Shown here piece after piece: positions 1-8,135 of a DNA stretch of 64,000 bases. How positions within the stretch are numbered: position 1 is the first letter of the stretch; every line of letters begins with the position of its first letter. The notes below the pieces were generated by a model that saw only the letters and a program-made list of their open reading frames with translations, was not told where the DNA came from and did not search any database. Source of the stretch: Pseudomonas mucoides (lineage in GTDB: Bacteria; Pseudomonadota; Gammaproteobacteria; Pseudomonadales; Pseudomonadaceae); assembly GCF_015461845.1 (NCBI RefSeq), contig NZ_JACOPW010000002.1, positions 620,001 through 684,000 of the forward strand, in the 5' to 3' direction. The position numbers were made by a program, and so were the translations under genes.

Positions 1-8
1 TCGTACAT
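1..8 (-). CDS. start of a second ABC permease gene (partial, window edge)
   Basis: An ATG at 8-6 on the minus strand follows a good ribosome binding site (TAGGAG at about 14-19) and lies directly downstream of the permease gene at 18-680. Only Met-Tyr and part of a third codon are inside the window. Polar amino-acid ABC operons usually carry two permease genes in tandem after the binding protein, so this is most likely the second permease. That is inference from position only. Confidence 0.45.
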
Positions 9-17
9 GGGGGGCTC

Positions 18-680
18 CTATCGGCGAATCGCCAGACGCTGTTCGAGGTAACGCAGCATCATGGCAATGAGGTAACAGGCCGCCACATAGAGCGCCGTGG
101 TCACCAGCCAGGTTTCAATCACCCGGTAGCTCTCGACATTGATCTTGCGCGCGTAATAGGTCAGCTCCGGCACCGCGATCGCAGCGGCCAGCGAAGTGTC
201 CTTGAACAGCGAAATAAAGTTGTTCGACAAGGCCGGCAGCACATTGCGCAGCATCACCGGGACGGTGACGTAAGCCTTGACCTGCCACTCGCCGAGGCCG
301 ATGGCGAGCCCGGCTTCACGCTGGCCCTTGGGAATGCTCAACAAACCGCCACGGAACACTTCGGTCAGATACGCCCCGGCGTACAGCGACAGAGTGATGA
401 TGAACGACGGGATCTTGTCCAGACGAATGCCCAGGCTCGGCAAGGCAAAGTAGATCAACAGAATCAACACCAGAATCGGCGTATTGCGGATCACCGTCAC
501 ATACACCGACGCCAGCACCCGCAATGCGCGGTGCTTCGAGAGCAAAGCAAACGCCATCATCAGGCCGATCACGCAACCGATGGCGATCGACACCAGCGCC
601 AGCTCAAGACCCAGACCGAGCCCCGCCAGCAAGGTGTCGAAATCGCGCCACACGGCGGCAAAGTTCAACTGATAGTTCAT
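18..680 (-). CDS. amino-acid ABC transporter permease (HisM/GlnP family)
   Basis: This 220-residue inner-membrane protein belongs to the polar amino-acid permease family. It has several hydrophobic segments (about 18-45, 55-80, 85-105, 135-160, 185-210) and an EAA-type loop around residues 105-130 (EVFRGGLLSIPKGQREAGLA), where the ATPase subunit docks. It lies 52 bp downstream of the binding-protein gene at 733-1581 on the same strand, and a further gene starts right after it, so this is a typical binding protein-permease-permease operon leaving the window. The substrate is probably a polar or acidic amino acid; the sequence does not decide which. Confidence 0.9.
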   Translation of the reverse strand: MNYQLNFAAVWRDFDTLLAGLGLGLELALVSIAIGCVIGLMMAFALLSKHRALRVLASVYVTVIRNTPILVLILLIYFALPSLGIRLDKIPSFIITLSLYAGAYLTEVFRGGLLSIPKGQREAGLAIGLGEWQVKAYVTVPVMLRNVLPALSNNFISLFKDTSLAAAIAVPELTYYARKINVESYRVIETWLVTTALYVAACYLIAMMLRYLEQRLAIRR

Positions 681-732
681 GGTCAGCAGTACCTTGAACG
701 GGGCGCGTTACAAGCGCCCCGCTCTCACGGGA

Positions 733-1581
733 TCATTTGAATTCGACAGGGAAACCGATGGCTGGAGTCGGCAGATCGACACCGAACCATTGTTTGAAGG
801 ACGCCGCATAGGTCGGGAACTCAACGCCGGTCATGGCTTCATGCAGAGTGGTGTTGACGAAGTTCAGCCAGTCCTGATCACCGCGTTTAACTGCACAGGC
901 GTAGGTTTGCGGGCTCCAGGCGTAAGTCGGGCTGCGGTAGCGGCCAGGGTTCTGCACCATCAGGTATTTCACCGACGACTGATCGGTGGCGGCGGCATCG
1001 GCACGGCCCGAGTTCACGGCCTGGTACATCAGGTCCACGCTGTCGTATTGATCGACCTTGGCCTTGGGCAACGCCTGGTGCACCAGCTCTTCGGCGTATA
1101 CGTTCTGCAAGACCGCCACGGTCACGCTGTCGTTGGCAGCCTTGAGGTCTTCGATTTCCTTGTACTTGCTGTTCGCCGGCAGCAGCAGGCCGACGCCTTC
1201 GCGGTAGTACGGCAGGGTGAACGCCACCTGCTGCGCACGACTGGCGGTGACGGTGATGAACTGGCAACTGATGTCGACCTTGTCGGTCAGCAGGTTGGGA
1301 ATCCGCGCATCGGACGACTGCACCACAAACTCGACTTTGGTCGGATCGTTGAACAACCCCTTGGCAATCATCCGCCCGATATCGATATCGAACCCCTGCA
1401 ACTTGCCATCCGCTCCCTGGAAGTGCCACGGCGCATTGGTACTGCCCGTGCCCACAATCAATTTTCCACGGGCCAGCACGCTATCGAGCTTACTGTCCGC
1501 CGCCTGGGCCACGCCCATGGCAGCGGCGGTAGCCGCGAGAACAAAAACACACGCTTTTAACAAGGAAGGTCGGCGATGCAT
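733..1581 (-). CDS. periplasmic amino-acid ABC transporter substrate-binding protein
   Basis: Family 3 extracellular solute-binding protein that delivers its ligand to the permeases encoded downstream. The chosen ATG at 1581 has GGAG eight bases upstream; a GTG three codons earlier is less likely. Residues 1-28 form a signal peptide (basic start, hydrophobic core, cleavage near AQA-AD). The mature part begins with the usual phrase RGKLIVGTG and contains GFDIDIGRMIAKGLF, typical of the first lobe. The length of about 282 residues is normal for the family. First gene of the operon. Confidence 0.9.
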   Translation of the reverse strand: MHRRPSLLKACVFVLAATAAAMGVAQAADSKLDSVLARGKLIVGTGSTNAPWHFQGADGKLQGFDIDIGRMIAKGLFNDPTKVEFVVQSSDARIPNLLTDKVDISCQFITVTASRAQQVAFTLPYYREGVGLLLPANSKYKEIEDLKAANDSVTVAVLQNVYAEELVHQALPKAKVDQYDSVDLMYQAVNSGRADAAATDQSSVKYLMVQNPGRYRSPTYAWSPQTYACAVKRGDQDWLNFVNTTLHEAMTGVEFPTYAASFKQWFGVDLPTPAIGFPVEFK

Positions 1582-1925
1582 GGCAAGCACTCCAGGATGA
1601 TGTTTATTCCGCTATACCGGACTTTGGTATGTAACAACGGAATAGACAGCAGAAAGTGTGCCACAGGTTGCGGAGAGAATGTTGGGGAGATTGAAAATCG
1701 ATTTGAATCAACGGGATGGGAAAAACACTGAGGGATCTGTTACCAAACGCACGCGAGGGGAAGCGCTACCGTTGGCTACAGCGTGCGGGTACTTGCACCA
1801 CAATTGGAGATGAATGACCGAAATTGACGCAGCGTGTCACCTGTAATTTCTGACAGTAGACCCGCCCCCGCTCCCTCCTTTAACGTCGACAAACCTCGAT
1901 GGTCGTTGTGAAAAGGAGATTTTCA
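1582..1925. other. intergenic region between divergent genes
   Basis: About 340 bases between the leftward ABC operon and the rightward thioredoxin-like gene. It must hold both promoters, but I see no clear -35/-10 pair or operator that I can defend. No small ORF with a ribosome binding site was found. Confidence 0.5.
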
Positions 1926-2369
1926 ATGGGCTCGACACATCACTTGGCATCGCTCGCCCCGGTCTACCGCAAGGCGCTGAAAACCTGGCGCCCGGTGATC
2001 CTGTATTTCGGCGATGAACACTGTCCGGCCTGTGAATGGGCAGAACCGGTCTTTCGCGAAGTCGCCCTACGCTATCGTCATCACGCGAACATATATGTAT
2101 TGAACACCCGTGAATCACCGCGGCACCCGAACGTTACCGGCACACCGACGGTGTTGTTCTTCAAGGACGGGCGATTGCGGAAGAAGCTCAAGGGCATTGG
2201 CACCCGAGAGACGCTGGAGGAGGATTTCGCCAGCCATGTTGGCAGGCTCAGGCCGCGATACGAGCCGCATAAAACGCGTCACGATCTGGCGTGGTTGCGC
2301 CAGACGTTGCGCGGGTTGTGTACGGTGCCTCGGGCGTTAGAGCGGTTGAATGGTCGTAGTGGGTGTTAG
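1926..2369 (+). CDS. thioredoxin-like protein with CPAC active site
   Basis: The 147-residue protein starts at the ATG at 1926, which has AGGAG seven bases upstream; the longer frame from 1899 has no such site. Residues 24-28 (ILYFG) followed by C33-P-A-C36 and a downstream GTPTVLFF stretch (cis-proline) give a thioredoxin fold with a redox-active CxxC pair. No signal peptide is visible, so it is probably cytoplasmic. The C-terminal 45 residues are basic and outside the fold. Its partner is unknown; it is likely a small thiol-disulfide oxidoreductase. Confidence 0.8.
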   Translation: MGSTHHLASLAPVYRKALKTWRPVILYFGDEHCPACEWAEPVFREVALRYRHHANIYVLNTRESPRHPNVTGTPTVLFFKDGRLRKKLKGIGTRETLEEDFASHVGRLRPRYEPHKTRHDLAWLRQTLRGLCTVPRALERLNGRSGC

Positions 2370-2389
2370 GGCTTGGGAGCGATGGCGTT

Positions 2390-2490
2390 TGGCAGGACGC
2401 TATCGCGAGCGAGCTCGCTCCCACATTGGATCTCCAGTGCTCACACGACCCGTGTGGGCGTGAGCCTGCTCGCGAACAGGCCCTGAATCC
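2390..2490. repeat. REP-type palindromic repeat pair
   Basis: Contains GCGAGCGAGCTCGCTCCCAC and, about 50 bases on, CGTGAGCCTGCTCGCGAACAGG. These are diverged copies of the palindromic extragenic repeat also seen at about 16.7, 23.0, 45.5 and 49.7 kb. It lies between two convergent genes, a usual place for REP elements in this genus. Confidence 0.7.
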
Positions 2491-2499
2491 CGGAAAAAA

Positions 2500-4059
2500 C
2501 TAGCGGTCGATACACACCAGCAGCACCCGCGTCACCCGCCGCTCCTCAACGGCCACCACTCTCATTCGCCAGCCCTGCCACTCCAGGCTGTCGCCGATCA
2601 CCGGCAATCGATCCAGCAAGCTCACGACCAACCCGGCCAGGGTCTGATAGTCCTCAGTAGGCTCAGCCACGAATCCGGTCTGCTGTCGAACCCGTGTCAG
2701 GTTCAACGCACCGCTGACCAAAAAACCGCCTTGCTCTTCCACCACGTCCGGGCCTTCGATTTCGCTGGCGTCGGGCAGTTCGCCGGCAATCGATTCCAGA
2801 ATGTCGGTCATGGTCAACACACCCACAAAGTCACCGAATTCATTGACCACGAACGCAATATGCGTCGAGGCCTGGCGCATCTGCTCCAGCGCATTGAGGA
2901 TGGAGTAGCTGTCCAGCAAGTTAACGGTCTTGCGCGCCAACTGCTCCAGATCCGGTTCGTTGCCGGCCAGGTATTCTTTGAGCAACTCCTTCTTGTGCAC
3001 GAAGCCCAGCGGCTCGTCCACCGCGCCGTCACGGATCAACGGCAAGCGCGAATAGGACGAATGCATCAGCCGCGTACGAATGGTAGGCGCATCATCGGCC
3101 AGGTCGATGTAATCAACGTCGGCACGCACGGTCATCAACGTTCGGATCGGCCGTTCGGCCAGTTGCAGTACGCCGCTGATCATCACCCGCTCGCGGCGGT
3201 CGAACAGTGCTTCGCCCGGTGCGTCGCCGTTGTCCAGCAGGTCGGCAACCTCCTCACCGACTTCCTCCACCGCCATGCTGCGACCGCCGAGCAAACGCAA
3301 CACCGCATGGGCCGTTCGCTCGCGCATGGGCCGCAGCCCCTGGAGGGATTTCTTGCGGCGAGCGCGGGCGATCTGGTTGAACACTTCGATCAGGATCGAG
3401 AAACCGATGGCCGCATACAGATAGCCTTTGGGAATGTGGAAACCCAACCCTTCGGCCGTCAACGCGAAGCCGATCATCATCAAGAAGCCCAGACAGAGCA
3501 TGATCACTGTCGGGTGCGCGTTGACGAACCGGGTCAACGGCTTGCTGGCGACGATCATCAGGCCGATGGAGATGATCACCGCGATCATCATCACCGCCAG
3601 TTCATCGACCATACCCACAGCGGTAATCACTGCGTCGAGGGAGAACACCGCGTCGAGCACCACAATCTGCGCCACGATCGGCCAGAACATCGCATATGCG
3701 GCGTTGGCCGAGCGCTGGCCGACATGGCCTTCGAGCCGTTCGTGCAATTCCATGGTGGCCTTGAACAGCAGGAACACTCCACCGAACAGCATGATCAGGT
3801 CACGACCGGAGAAGCTCTTGTCGAACACCTCGATCAGCGGCTGCGTCAAGGTGACCAGCCACGAGATACTCGCCAGCAAGCCCAGGCGCATGATCAGCGC
3901 CAACGACAATCCAATGATTCGCGCACGGTCGCGCTGCTCGGGCGGCAATTTGTCCGCAAGGATCGCGATAAACACCAGGTTGTCGATGCCGAGCACCAGC
4001 TCCAGCACAATCAACGTCAATAAGCCCAGCCAAGCGGTGGGGTCAGCTAACCATTCCAT
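2500..4059 (-). CDS. TerC-family membrane protein with CBS and CorC domains
   Basis: A 519-residue protein in three parts. Residues 1-230 form a TerC-type membrane domain ([20 protein letters not shown], then [10 protein letters not shown], with the acidic residues in membrane helices typical of TerC). A CBS-domain pair spans about 300-425 ([12 protein letters not shown], then GFVHKKELL), and a CorC/HlyC-associated domain follows at about 435-515. This is the YegH/YoaE architecture. The function is not firmly known; TerC proteins are linked to metal ion handling, including manganese export, and CBS pairs bind adenosine nucleotides. It stands alone, with REP repeats downstream. Confidence 0.9.
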   Translation of the reverse strand: MEWLADPTAWLGLLTLIVLELVLGIDNLVFIAILADKLPPEQRDRARIIGLSLALIMRLGLLASISWLVTLTQPLIEVFDKSFSGRDLIMLFGGVFLLFKATMELHERLEGHVGQRSANAAYAMFWPIVAQIVVLDAVFSLDAVITAVGMVDELAVMMIAVIISIGLMIVASKPLTRFVNAHPTVIMLCLGFLMMIGFALTAEGLGFHIPKGYLYAAIGFSILIEVFNQIARARRKKSLQGLRPMRERTAHAVLRLLGGRSMAVEEVGEEVADLLDNGDAPGEALFDRRERVMISGVLQLAERPIRTLMTVRADVDYIDLADDAPTIRTRLMHSSYSRLPLIRDGAVDEPLGFVHKKELLKEYLAGNEPDLEQLARKTVNLLDSYSILNALEQMRQASTHIAFVVNEFGDFVGVLTMTDILESIAGELPDASEIEGPDVVEEQGGFLVSGALNLTRVRQQTGFVAEPTEDYQTLAGLVVSLLDRLPVIGDSLEWQGWRMRVVAVEERRVTRVLLVCIDR

Positions 4060-4394
4060 AAAAACGTCTCGATCTCTTCAGTGAATTCAGAATGCCAGGC
4101 ACGGCAAGGCGCGGCGCAGAGGCCGTGGGATTGCAATGACGAAGTGTTTTGAATGTCGAAAGACCGGGTGTTTCAAGAGCGCGCAATGGCGCGATGAGGA
4201 AGGATAACCGGGAGGCTCCAAGAGGGTGTTCATGCAAGTCCTGAAAGACAAAAGGACTTGGATCGTACAGGCGAAACCGATAATTCCTACAATCGAAAAT
4301 CATTTCAAAATTTGTAGTCAGCCTGGAATAAACCCTGACCGGGCTCGTCGTACTGCCACTGAAATCGTTCAGTAGCCACCACGAGAGCCCCGCC
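4060..4394. promoter_or_regulatory. intergenic region with an inverted repeat upstream of the DUF2790 gene
   Basis: About 335 bases separate the TerC gene from the DUF2790 gene. An imperfect inverted repeat, CTACAAT at 4287-4293 and ATTTGTAG at 4310-4317, lies in an AT-rich patch about 80-110 bases before the DUF2790 start. It could be an operator or part of a promoter. The regulator is unknown and the call rests only on symmetry and position. Confidence 0.35.
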
Positions 4395-4652
4395 ATGAAA
4401 AGCCTCCTGTCCGCGCTGTTTCTGATTGCCCTCAGCGGCACTGCCGCCGCTGCGTCTGCCGCCACCGCCAGCACCTCGAATGTCGAGGACTACAACTATT
4501 CGACACCGTTGAATATCGCCAAGGTCGTCAACATCACCCGCGGCGACTATTGCGGCATTGGCCCACGGGAGATGACCTACGTCGACACGATGGGCGCTAC
4601 CCACGTCTTGCGCTATCAAGCGTTCGGTGATTCGTGTATCGATCAGAACTGA
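4395..4652 (+). CDS. small exported DUF2790 protein
   Basis: An 85-residue protein with a signal peptide (MKSLLSALFLIALSGTAAAA, cleavage near residue 20-23) and a mature part of about 60 residues containing two cysteines (in DYCGIG and GDSCID) that could form a disulfide. The pattern DYNYSTPLNIAKVV fits the DUF2790 family, which is common in Pseudomonas as small periplasmic proteins of unknown role. Its last 10 bases overlap the end of the convergent MerR gene. Confidence 0.8.
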   Translation: MKSLLSALFLIALSGTAAAASAATASTSNVEDYNYSTPLNIAKVVNITRGDYCGIGPREMTYVDTMGATHVLRYQAFGDSCIDQN

Positions 4653-5053
4653 TGTTTGAGCGACGCCATCACCCGCTCGGCATTCGCCTCACAGGCTATC
4701 CCCTCAGGCCGCGCCTGGATGCCTTCAATCACCCCCAGCAACTTCGCCTTGCTCTGTGCCAGGTGAAGTTGCATCTGTTCGATCTGCTCGACCTTGCGCA
4801 GCAGCCCCGCCAATAATTCTTCGTGCTTGAACTCGCCCGTCACCGTATCCGGCAACAATTGCTTCAGCTCTTCAAGGCTGAACCCGGCCTGCTGCGCGCA
4901 CTGGATGATCATCAGCGTTTGCAGGACTTGTGCGGGATAATGCCGGTAGCCGTTGGCCGAGCGCTCTACCTGACGAATCAATCCCTGAGACTCGTAAAAG
5001 CGAATGCGCGATGCATTCAATCCGCTCAACTGCGCCAATTCACCAATCTTCAT
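4643..5053 (-). CDS. MerR-family transcriptional regulator
   Basis: A 136-residue regulator. Residues 1-38 form the MerR winged helix-turn-helix (MKIGELAQLSGLNASRIRFYE), followed by the wing (NGYRHYP) and a dimerisation coiled coil at about 80-112 (LLRKVEQIEQMQLHLAQSKAK). One cysteine, in GIACEAN near the C terminus, might sense a ligand or redox state, but there is no known metal-site pattern. It is divergent from the flavin oxidoreductase gene at 5131, and the palindrome at 5079-5094 lies between them, so it probably controls that gene and itself. Confidence 0.9.
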   Translation of the reverse strand: MKIGELAQLSGLNASRIRFYESQGLIRQVERSANGYRHYPAQVLQTLMIIQCAQQAGFSLEELKQLLPDTVTGEFKHEELLAGLLRKVEQIEQMQLHLAQSKAKLLGVIEGIQARPEGIACEANAERVMASLKHQF

Positions 5054-5072
5054 CCCGGCCTCATTTGCCTGC

Positions 5073-5103
5073 TTGACATTAAAGTTAACTTTAAGCTTAG
5101 CCT
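5073..5103 (+). promoter_or_regulatory. MerR-type promoter with operator in a long spacer
   Basis: A TTGACA -35 at 5073-5078 is followed by the perfect 16-bp palindrome TTAAAGTTAACTTTAA at 5079-5094 and a possible -10 (TAGCCT) at 5098-5103. The spacer would be 19 bp, the long spacing typical of promoters that MerR regulators activate by twisting DNA. The start codon of the flavin oxidoreductase is 27 bases downstream. Seen directly: the palindrome and -35. The -10 assignment and the regulator match are inference. Confidence 0.7.
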
Positions 5104-5130
5104 CTGCTCTTCACTGATGAGGAGTCAAGC

Positions 5131-6354
5131 ATGTCGCCCTTCCAAGCGTTGAATCTGCCCAACGGCCAGACCGTCGGCAATCGTATTGCCAAAGCCGCCA
5201 TGGAAGAAAATCTCGCCGACACCGGGCAAGCACCGTCAGGCGCATTGTTTCAGCTGTATCAGGCCTGGGCCGAGGGCGAAGCGGGCCTGTTGCTGACCGG
5301 CAATGTGATGATCGACCGCCGCGCCATGACGGGTCCCGGCGGCGTGGTGCTGGAAGATGAACGCGATCTGCAGCGCTTTCGTCAGTGGGCGACGATCGGG
5401 CGTTCCGGTGGCGCGCAGTTCTGGATGCAGCTCAATCATCCCGGTCGCCAAACCATGGCCAACCTCGGTCAACAAGCCTGGGCACCCTCTGCCGTCGCAC
5501 TGGACCTGGGCGCGTTTTCCAAGATGTTCGCCGAGCCCAAACCGATGTCCGAAGACGATATCGCCGAAGTGATCGCACGCTTCGCCACCAGCGCGGCCCT
5601 CGCGGAAAAGGCCGGGTTCACGGGCGTGCAGGTTCATGCGGCTCACGGTTACCTGATCAGCCAGTTCCTCTCGCCGTTGACCAATCACCGCACCGACCGT
5701 TGGGGCGGCTCACTGGAGAACCGCGCGCGCTTGTTGCTGGACGTGGTCCGCGCCGTTCGCCGCGCGGTCTCACCGCAGTTTTGCGTGTCGGTGAAACTCA
5801 ACTCTGCGGACTTCCAGAGGGGCGGCTTTGACGCCGACGACGCCCGCCAAGTGATTGTGTGGCTCAACGAACAATGCATCGATCTGCTCGAACTTTCCGG
5901 CGGCAGCTACGAAGCGCCGGCGATGCAAGGCGAAGCCCGCGACGGCCGGACGTTGGCGCGTGAAGCCTACTTCCTGGAAATGGCCGCTGAACTGGCCAGC
6001 GTCGCGCACATGCCGGTGATGGTGACAGGCGGCATTCGGCGCCTGGCTATCGTCCAGCAGGTACTCGACAGCGGCATCGCCATGGCAGGTATCGGCACGG
6101 CACTGGCGGTTGAACCGCAGTTGGTCAAACACTGGCGCGAAGGCCGCAACAGCCATCCGCAATTGCCGCCGATTCTATGGAAGCGCAAACCGTTGGCCGC
6201 ACTGGCGAACATGGCAGTGGTGAAGTTTCAGCTGCATCGATTGAGCCGCGGGCGCAAGCCTCGTCCTCAGGTCTGGGCGGTGTGGGCGTTGATTCTTGAC
6301 CGGCTGTACATAGGCCGGCGTACGCGGCAGTACCGTCAGGCGATGGGTAAATAG
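5131..6354 (+). CDS. NADH:flavin oxidoreductase, Old Yellow Enzyme family
   Basis: A 407-residue FMN-dependent TIM-barrel reductase. The start is set by GAGGAG six bases before the ATG. Family features are the N-terminal NRIAKAAMEE stretch, QLNHPGRQ at about residue 100, HAAHGYLISQFLSP at about 170 with substrate-binding residues, NHRTDRWGGS, and a C-terminal phosphate-binding segment with VTGGIRR. The usual role is reduction of activated alkenes or related electrophiles using NAD(P)H. The MerR gene is divergent and probably controls it in response to an electrophile. The true substrate is unknown. Confidence 0.9.
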   Translation: MSPFQALNLPNGQTVGNRIAKAAMEENLADTGQAPSGALFQLYQAWAEGEAGLLLTGNVMIDRRAMTGPGGVVLEDERDLQRFRQWATIGRSGGAQFWMQLNHPGRQTMANLGQQAWAPSAVALDLGAFSKMFAEPKPMSEDDIAEVIARFATSAALAEKAGFTGVQVHAAHGYLISQFLSPLTNHRTDRWGGSLENRARLLLDVVRAVRRAVSPQFCVSVKLNSADFQRGGFDADDARQVIVWLNEQCIDLLELSGGSYEAPAMQGEARDGRTLAREAYFLEMAAELASVAHMPVMVTGGIRRLAIVQQVLDSGIAMAGIGTALAVEPQLVKHWREGRNSHPQLPPILWKRKPLAALANMAVVKFQLHRLSRGRKPRPQVWAVWALILDRLYIGRRTRQYRQAMGK

Positions 6355-6406
6355 ATTTAGACCGAGTTGCCTGCTCGCGATGGGGCCAGGACAGCCAGTC
6401 AATCAC

Positions 6407-7078
6407 TCAACCAGGAATCAGCTCATCAATGTGCTGATAATCCGCTTGCAGCTCTACCGCCATCTGCTTCGCCCGGCCCAACCGGATCGGCCCGCGCTCG
6501 ATATCAATCAGCAAGCTGGGGCATTCCAGCGCTGGCAACAATGACCACTCCTTCAATCGCCCATCGGTCAGCAACAACACACGCTGCTGTTCCGCCGGAA
6601 AGCGCTTTTTGCGCGTCGCCAACCAACGCCCCGCCTCACCCAGCGCCGCCAACACTGGCGTGCCACCGCTGGCGCCCAACCCATCAAGCCAGGTCCGCAA
6701 TCCGCTGGACGCTTTCAAGCCTTGCACCTGCCATTTCGGCACATTGCCGCTGGCCGTCAACAACGCCAGGCGCGCACGCTGACGGTAGGCATCGTCAAAC
6801 AGCTGCGCCAGCAACCCCTTCGCATCACTCAACGCCTGATGTCGGCGAGTCGAGGCGGAGGCGTCGACAATCACCAGCCACAGCTCATGGGCGCTTCGAG
6901 TGCGAAGGTGGAACAACACGTCGCTGCGCTGACGAGGCCGACCATTGAGCAAGGTGCCGGGCCAGTTGATCGAGCCGCTGCGTGCAGCATGGCGTTTGCC
7001 CTGTTTGCCGTTGTCCAGCCGTCCTGTACGGGGTCTGGCATTCGCCCCCGCGTCAGATCGAGGGCGAATGCCTAGGGC
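6407..7078 (-). CDS. chlD: VWA (ChlD-like) part of the chelatase, made by -1 frameshift from chlI
   Basis: This frame stays open back to the AAAAAAG heptamer at 7078-7084 and encodes 223 residues: an Arg/Gly-rich linker, then NGRPRQRSDVLFH and a von Willebrand A domain whose MIDAS-like motif is DASAST (in LWLVIVDASASTRRH). No good independent start exists; the first possible one (TTG at 6952) lies inside the conserved lead-in and has no ribosome binding site. Together with ChlI it would form a 554-residue ChlD-type subunit (331 + 223). ChlD subunits bridge the ATPase ring and the large chelatase subunit, here CobN. If the frameshift does not occur, this could instead be a separately started gene. 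Confidence 0.75.
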   Translation of the reverse strand, partial: ALGIRPRSDAGANARPRTGRLDNGKQGKRHAARSGSINWPGTLLNGRPRQRSDVLFHLRTRSAHELWLVIVDASASTRRHQALSDAKGLLAQLFDDAYRQRARLALLTASGNVPKWQVQGLKASSGLRTWLDGLGASGGTPVLAALGEAGRWLATRKKRFPAEQQRVLLLTDGRLKEWSLLPALECPSLLIDIERGPIRLGRAKQMAVELQADYQHIDELIPG

Positions 7079-7084
7079 TTTTTT
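7037..7084 (-). promoter_or_regulatory. programmed -1 ribosomal frameshift signal
   Basis: On the minus strand, the ChlI frame reads CCA AAA AAG CCC TAG. A-AAA-AAG (7084-7078) is a canonical -1 slippery heptamer in the correct phase. It is followed by a 5-nt spacer (CCCTA) and a perfect 11-bp stem, GGCATTCGCCC (7072-7062) pairing with GGGCGAATGCC (7047-7037), around a 14-nt loop. Slipping back one base reads GCC CTA GGC and enters the VWA frame directly. All elements were read from the sequence. Use of frameshifting in chlD-type genes is known from comparative work; its efficiency here is unknown. Confidence 0.85.
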
Positions 7085-8070
7085 GGCCAGCTCGGCACTT
7101 CACGGCGGGCGCCAACCGGCAGCGCCTGGGCGGGCATTTCACCCCATTGCCCCTGGCCTTCGCTCGGGGCGGACTGTTGCGGGGATGGCGCCTGACTGTG
7201 CTGCGGGGCCGGCGGTGATTGCTCGCGGCGGCGATGGCGCAAGGCGAATTCAGCGACGGCGTCGATATCGTCCTCACTGATCGCGTTCGCTCCGCGCCAC
7301 GCAGCGTGGGCGCGAGCCGCACGCAGCCACACCAGGTCAGCGCGCAAGCCATCGACGCCGGCAGCAAAGCAGCGCTCAGTGATCAGCGCCAACGCTTGAT
7401 CGTCGAGCGGGATGCTCGGCAAGAGGCGACGGGCCTTCTCGCACCGTTCGCGCAGCGATTGCTGCGGGTGTTCCCACTGCGCGCAAAAGCGCTGCGGATC
7501 GCTGTCGAAATCCAGGCGCCGACGGATGATCTGCCCCCGCTCGATCGGTGCGGTGTGGCCGCTGAGCGCGACGTTCAGGCCAAAGCGGTCGAGCAATTGC
7601 GGACGCAGTTCGCCTTCTTCCGGGTTCATGGTGCCGATCAGCACAAACTTCGCCGAATGCCGATGGGAAATACCATCACGCTCGATCAGGTTGGTGCCGC
7701 TGGCGGCGACGTCGAGCAACAGGTCCACGAGGTGGTCGGGCAGCAGGTTGACCTCGTCGACGTAGAGCACGCCACCATCGGCCTTCGCCAGTACGCCGGG
7801 AGAGAATTGCGCACGCCCGTCGCTCAGCGCGGCATCGAGGTCGAGGGTGCCGACCAGACGTTCTTCCGTGGCGCCCAGCGGCAAGGTGACGAACTGACCG
7901 CTGGCCAGCAGGTCCGCGAGGCCCCGGGCCAGGGTGGATTTGGCCATGCCGCGCGGACCTTCGATCAGCACGCCGCCGATCTTCGGGTCGATGGCGGTCA
8001 GGTACAGGGCGAGCTTCAAGTCGTCGGCGCCGACCACGGCGGATAAGGGGAAATGCGGGGTGTCGGTCAT
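7072..8070 (-). CDS. chlI: ChlI/BchI-like AAA+ chelatase ATPase
   Basis: The 332-residue zero-frame product is an AAA+ ATPase of the magnesium/cobalt chelatase family. Residues 38-45 (GPRGMAKS) are Walker A, VDEVNLLPDHLVD is Walker B with following residues, and GTMNPEEGELRPQLLDRFGL is sensor 1 with the arginine-finger region. The last 45 residues are Pro/Gln-rich, like the linker of ChlD proteins. It lies downstream of cobN on the same strand and probably powers cobalt insertion into hydrogenobyrinate diamide with CobN. It ends two codons after the slippery heptamer at 7078-7084, so the same gene can also yield the longer ChlD form. Confidence 0.9.
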   Translation of the reverse strand: MTDTPHFPLSAVVGADDLKLALYLTAIDPKIGGVLIEGPRGMAKSTLARGLADLLASGQFVTLPLGATEERLVGTLDLDAALSDGRAQFSPGVLAKADGGVLYVDEVNLLPDHLVDLLLDVAASGTNLIERDGISHRHSAKFVLIGTMNPEEGELRPQLLDRFGLNVALSGHTAPIERGQIIRRRLDFDSDPQRFCAQWEHPQQSLRERCEKARRLLPSIPLDDQALALITERCFAAGVDGLRADLVWLRAARAHAAWRGANAISEDDIDAVAEFALRHRRREQSPPAPQHSQAPSPQQSAPSEGQGQWGEMPAQALPVGARREVPSWPKKP

Positions 8071-8100
8071 GTCGAATCTCGTGTGTGGTCGGTGATGTGA

Positions 8101-8127
8101 TCGTTTCCACGCTTTGCGTGGGAACGA
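8101..8127. repeat. hairpin repeat between cobN and chlI
   Basis: TCGTTTCCACGC and GCGTGGGAACGA form a 12-base inverted repeat with one mismatch around a TTT loop. Sequences of this kind (GGGAACGATC-type hairpins) recur between Pseudomonas genes. It has no T-run, so an attenuating or mRNA-stabilising role is more likely than full termination, because the chelatase gene follows on the same strand. Confidence 0.55.
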
Positions 8128-8135
8128 TCATGCCC

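Noticed and set aside
6407..8070. ChlI/VWA split as a sequencing error or pseudogene
   Set aside because: A single-base error in the A6 run could create such a split, but the in-phase heptamer, 5-nt spacer and perfect 11-bp stem together are unlikely by chance, and the domains are intact. Programmed frameshifting is the better reading.
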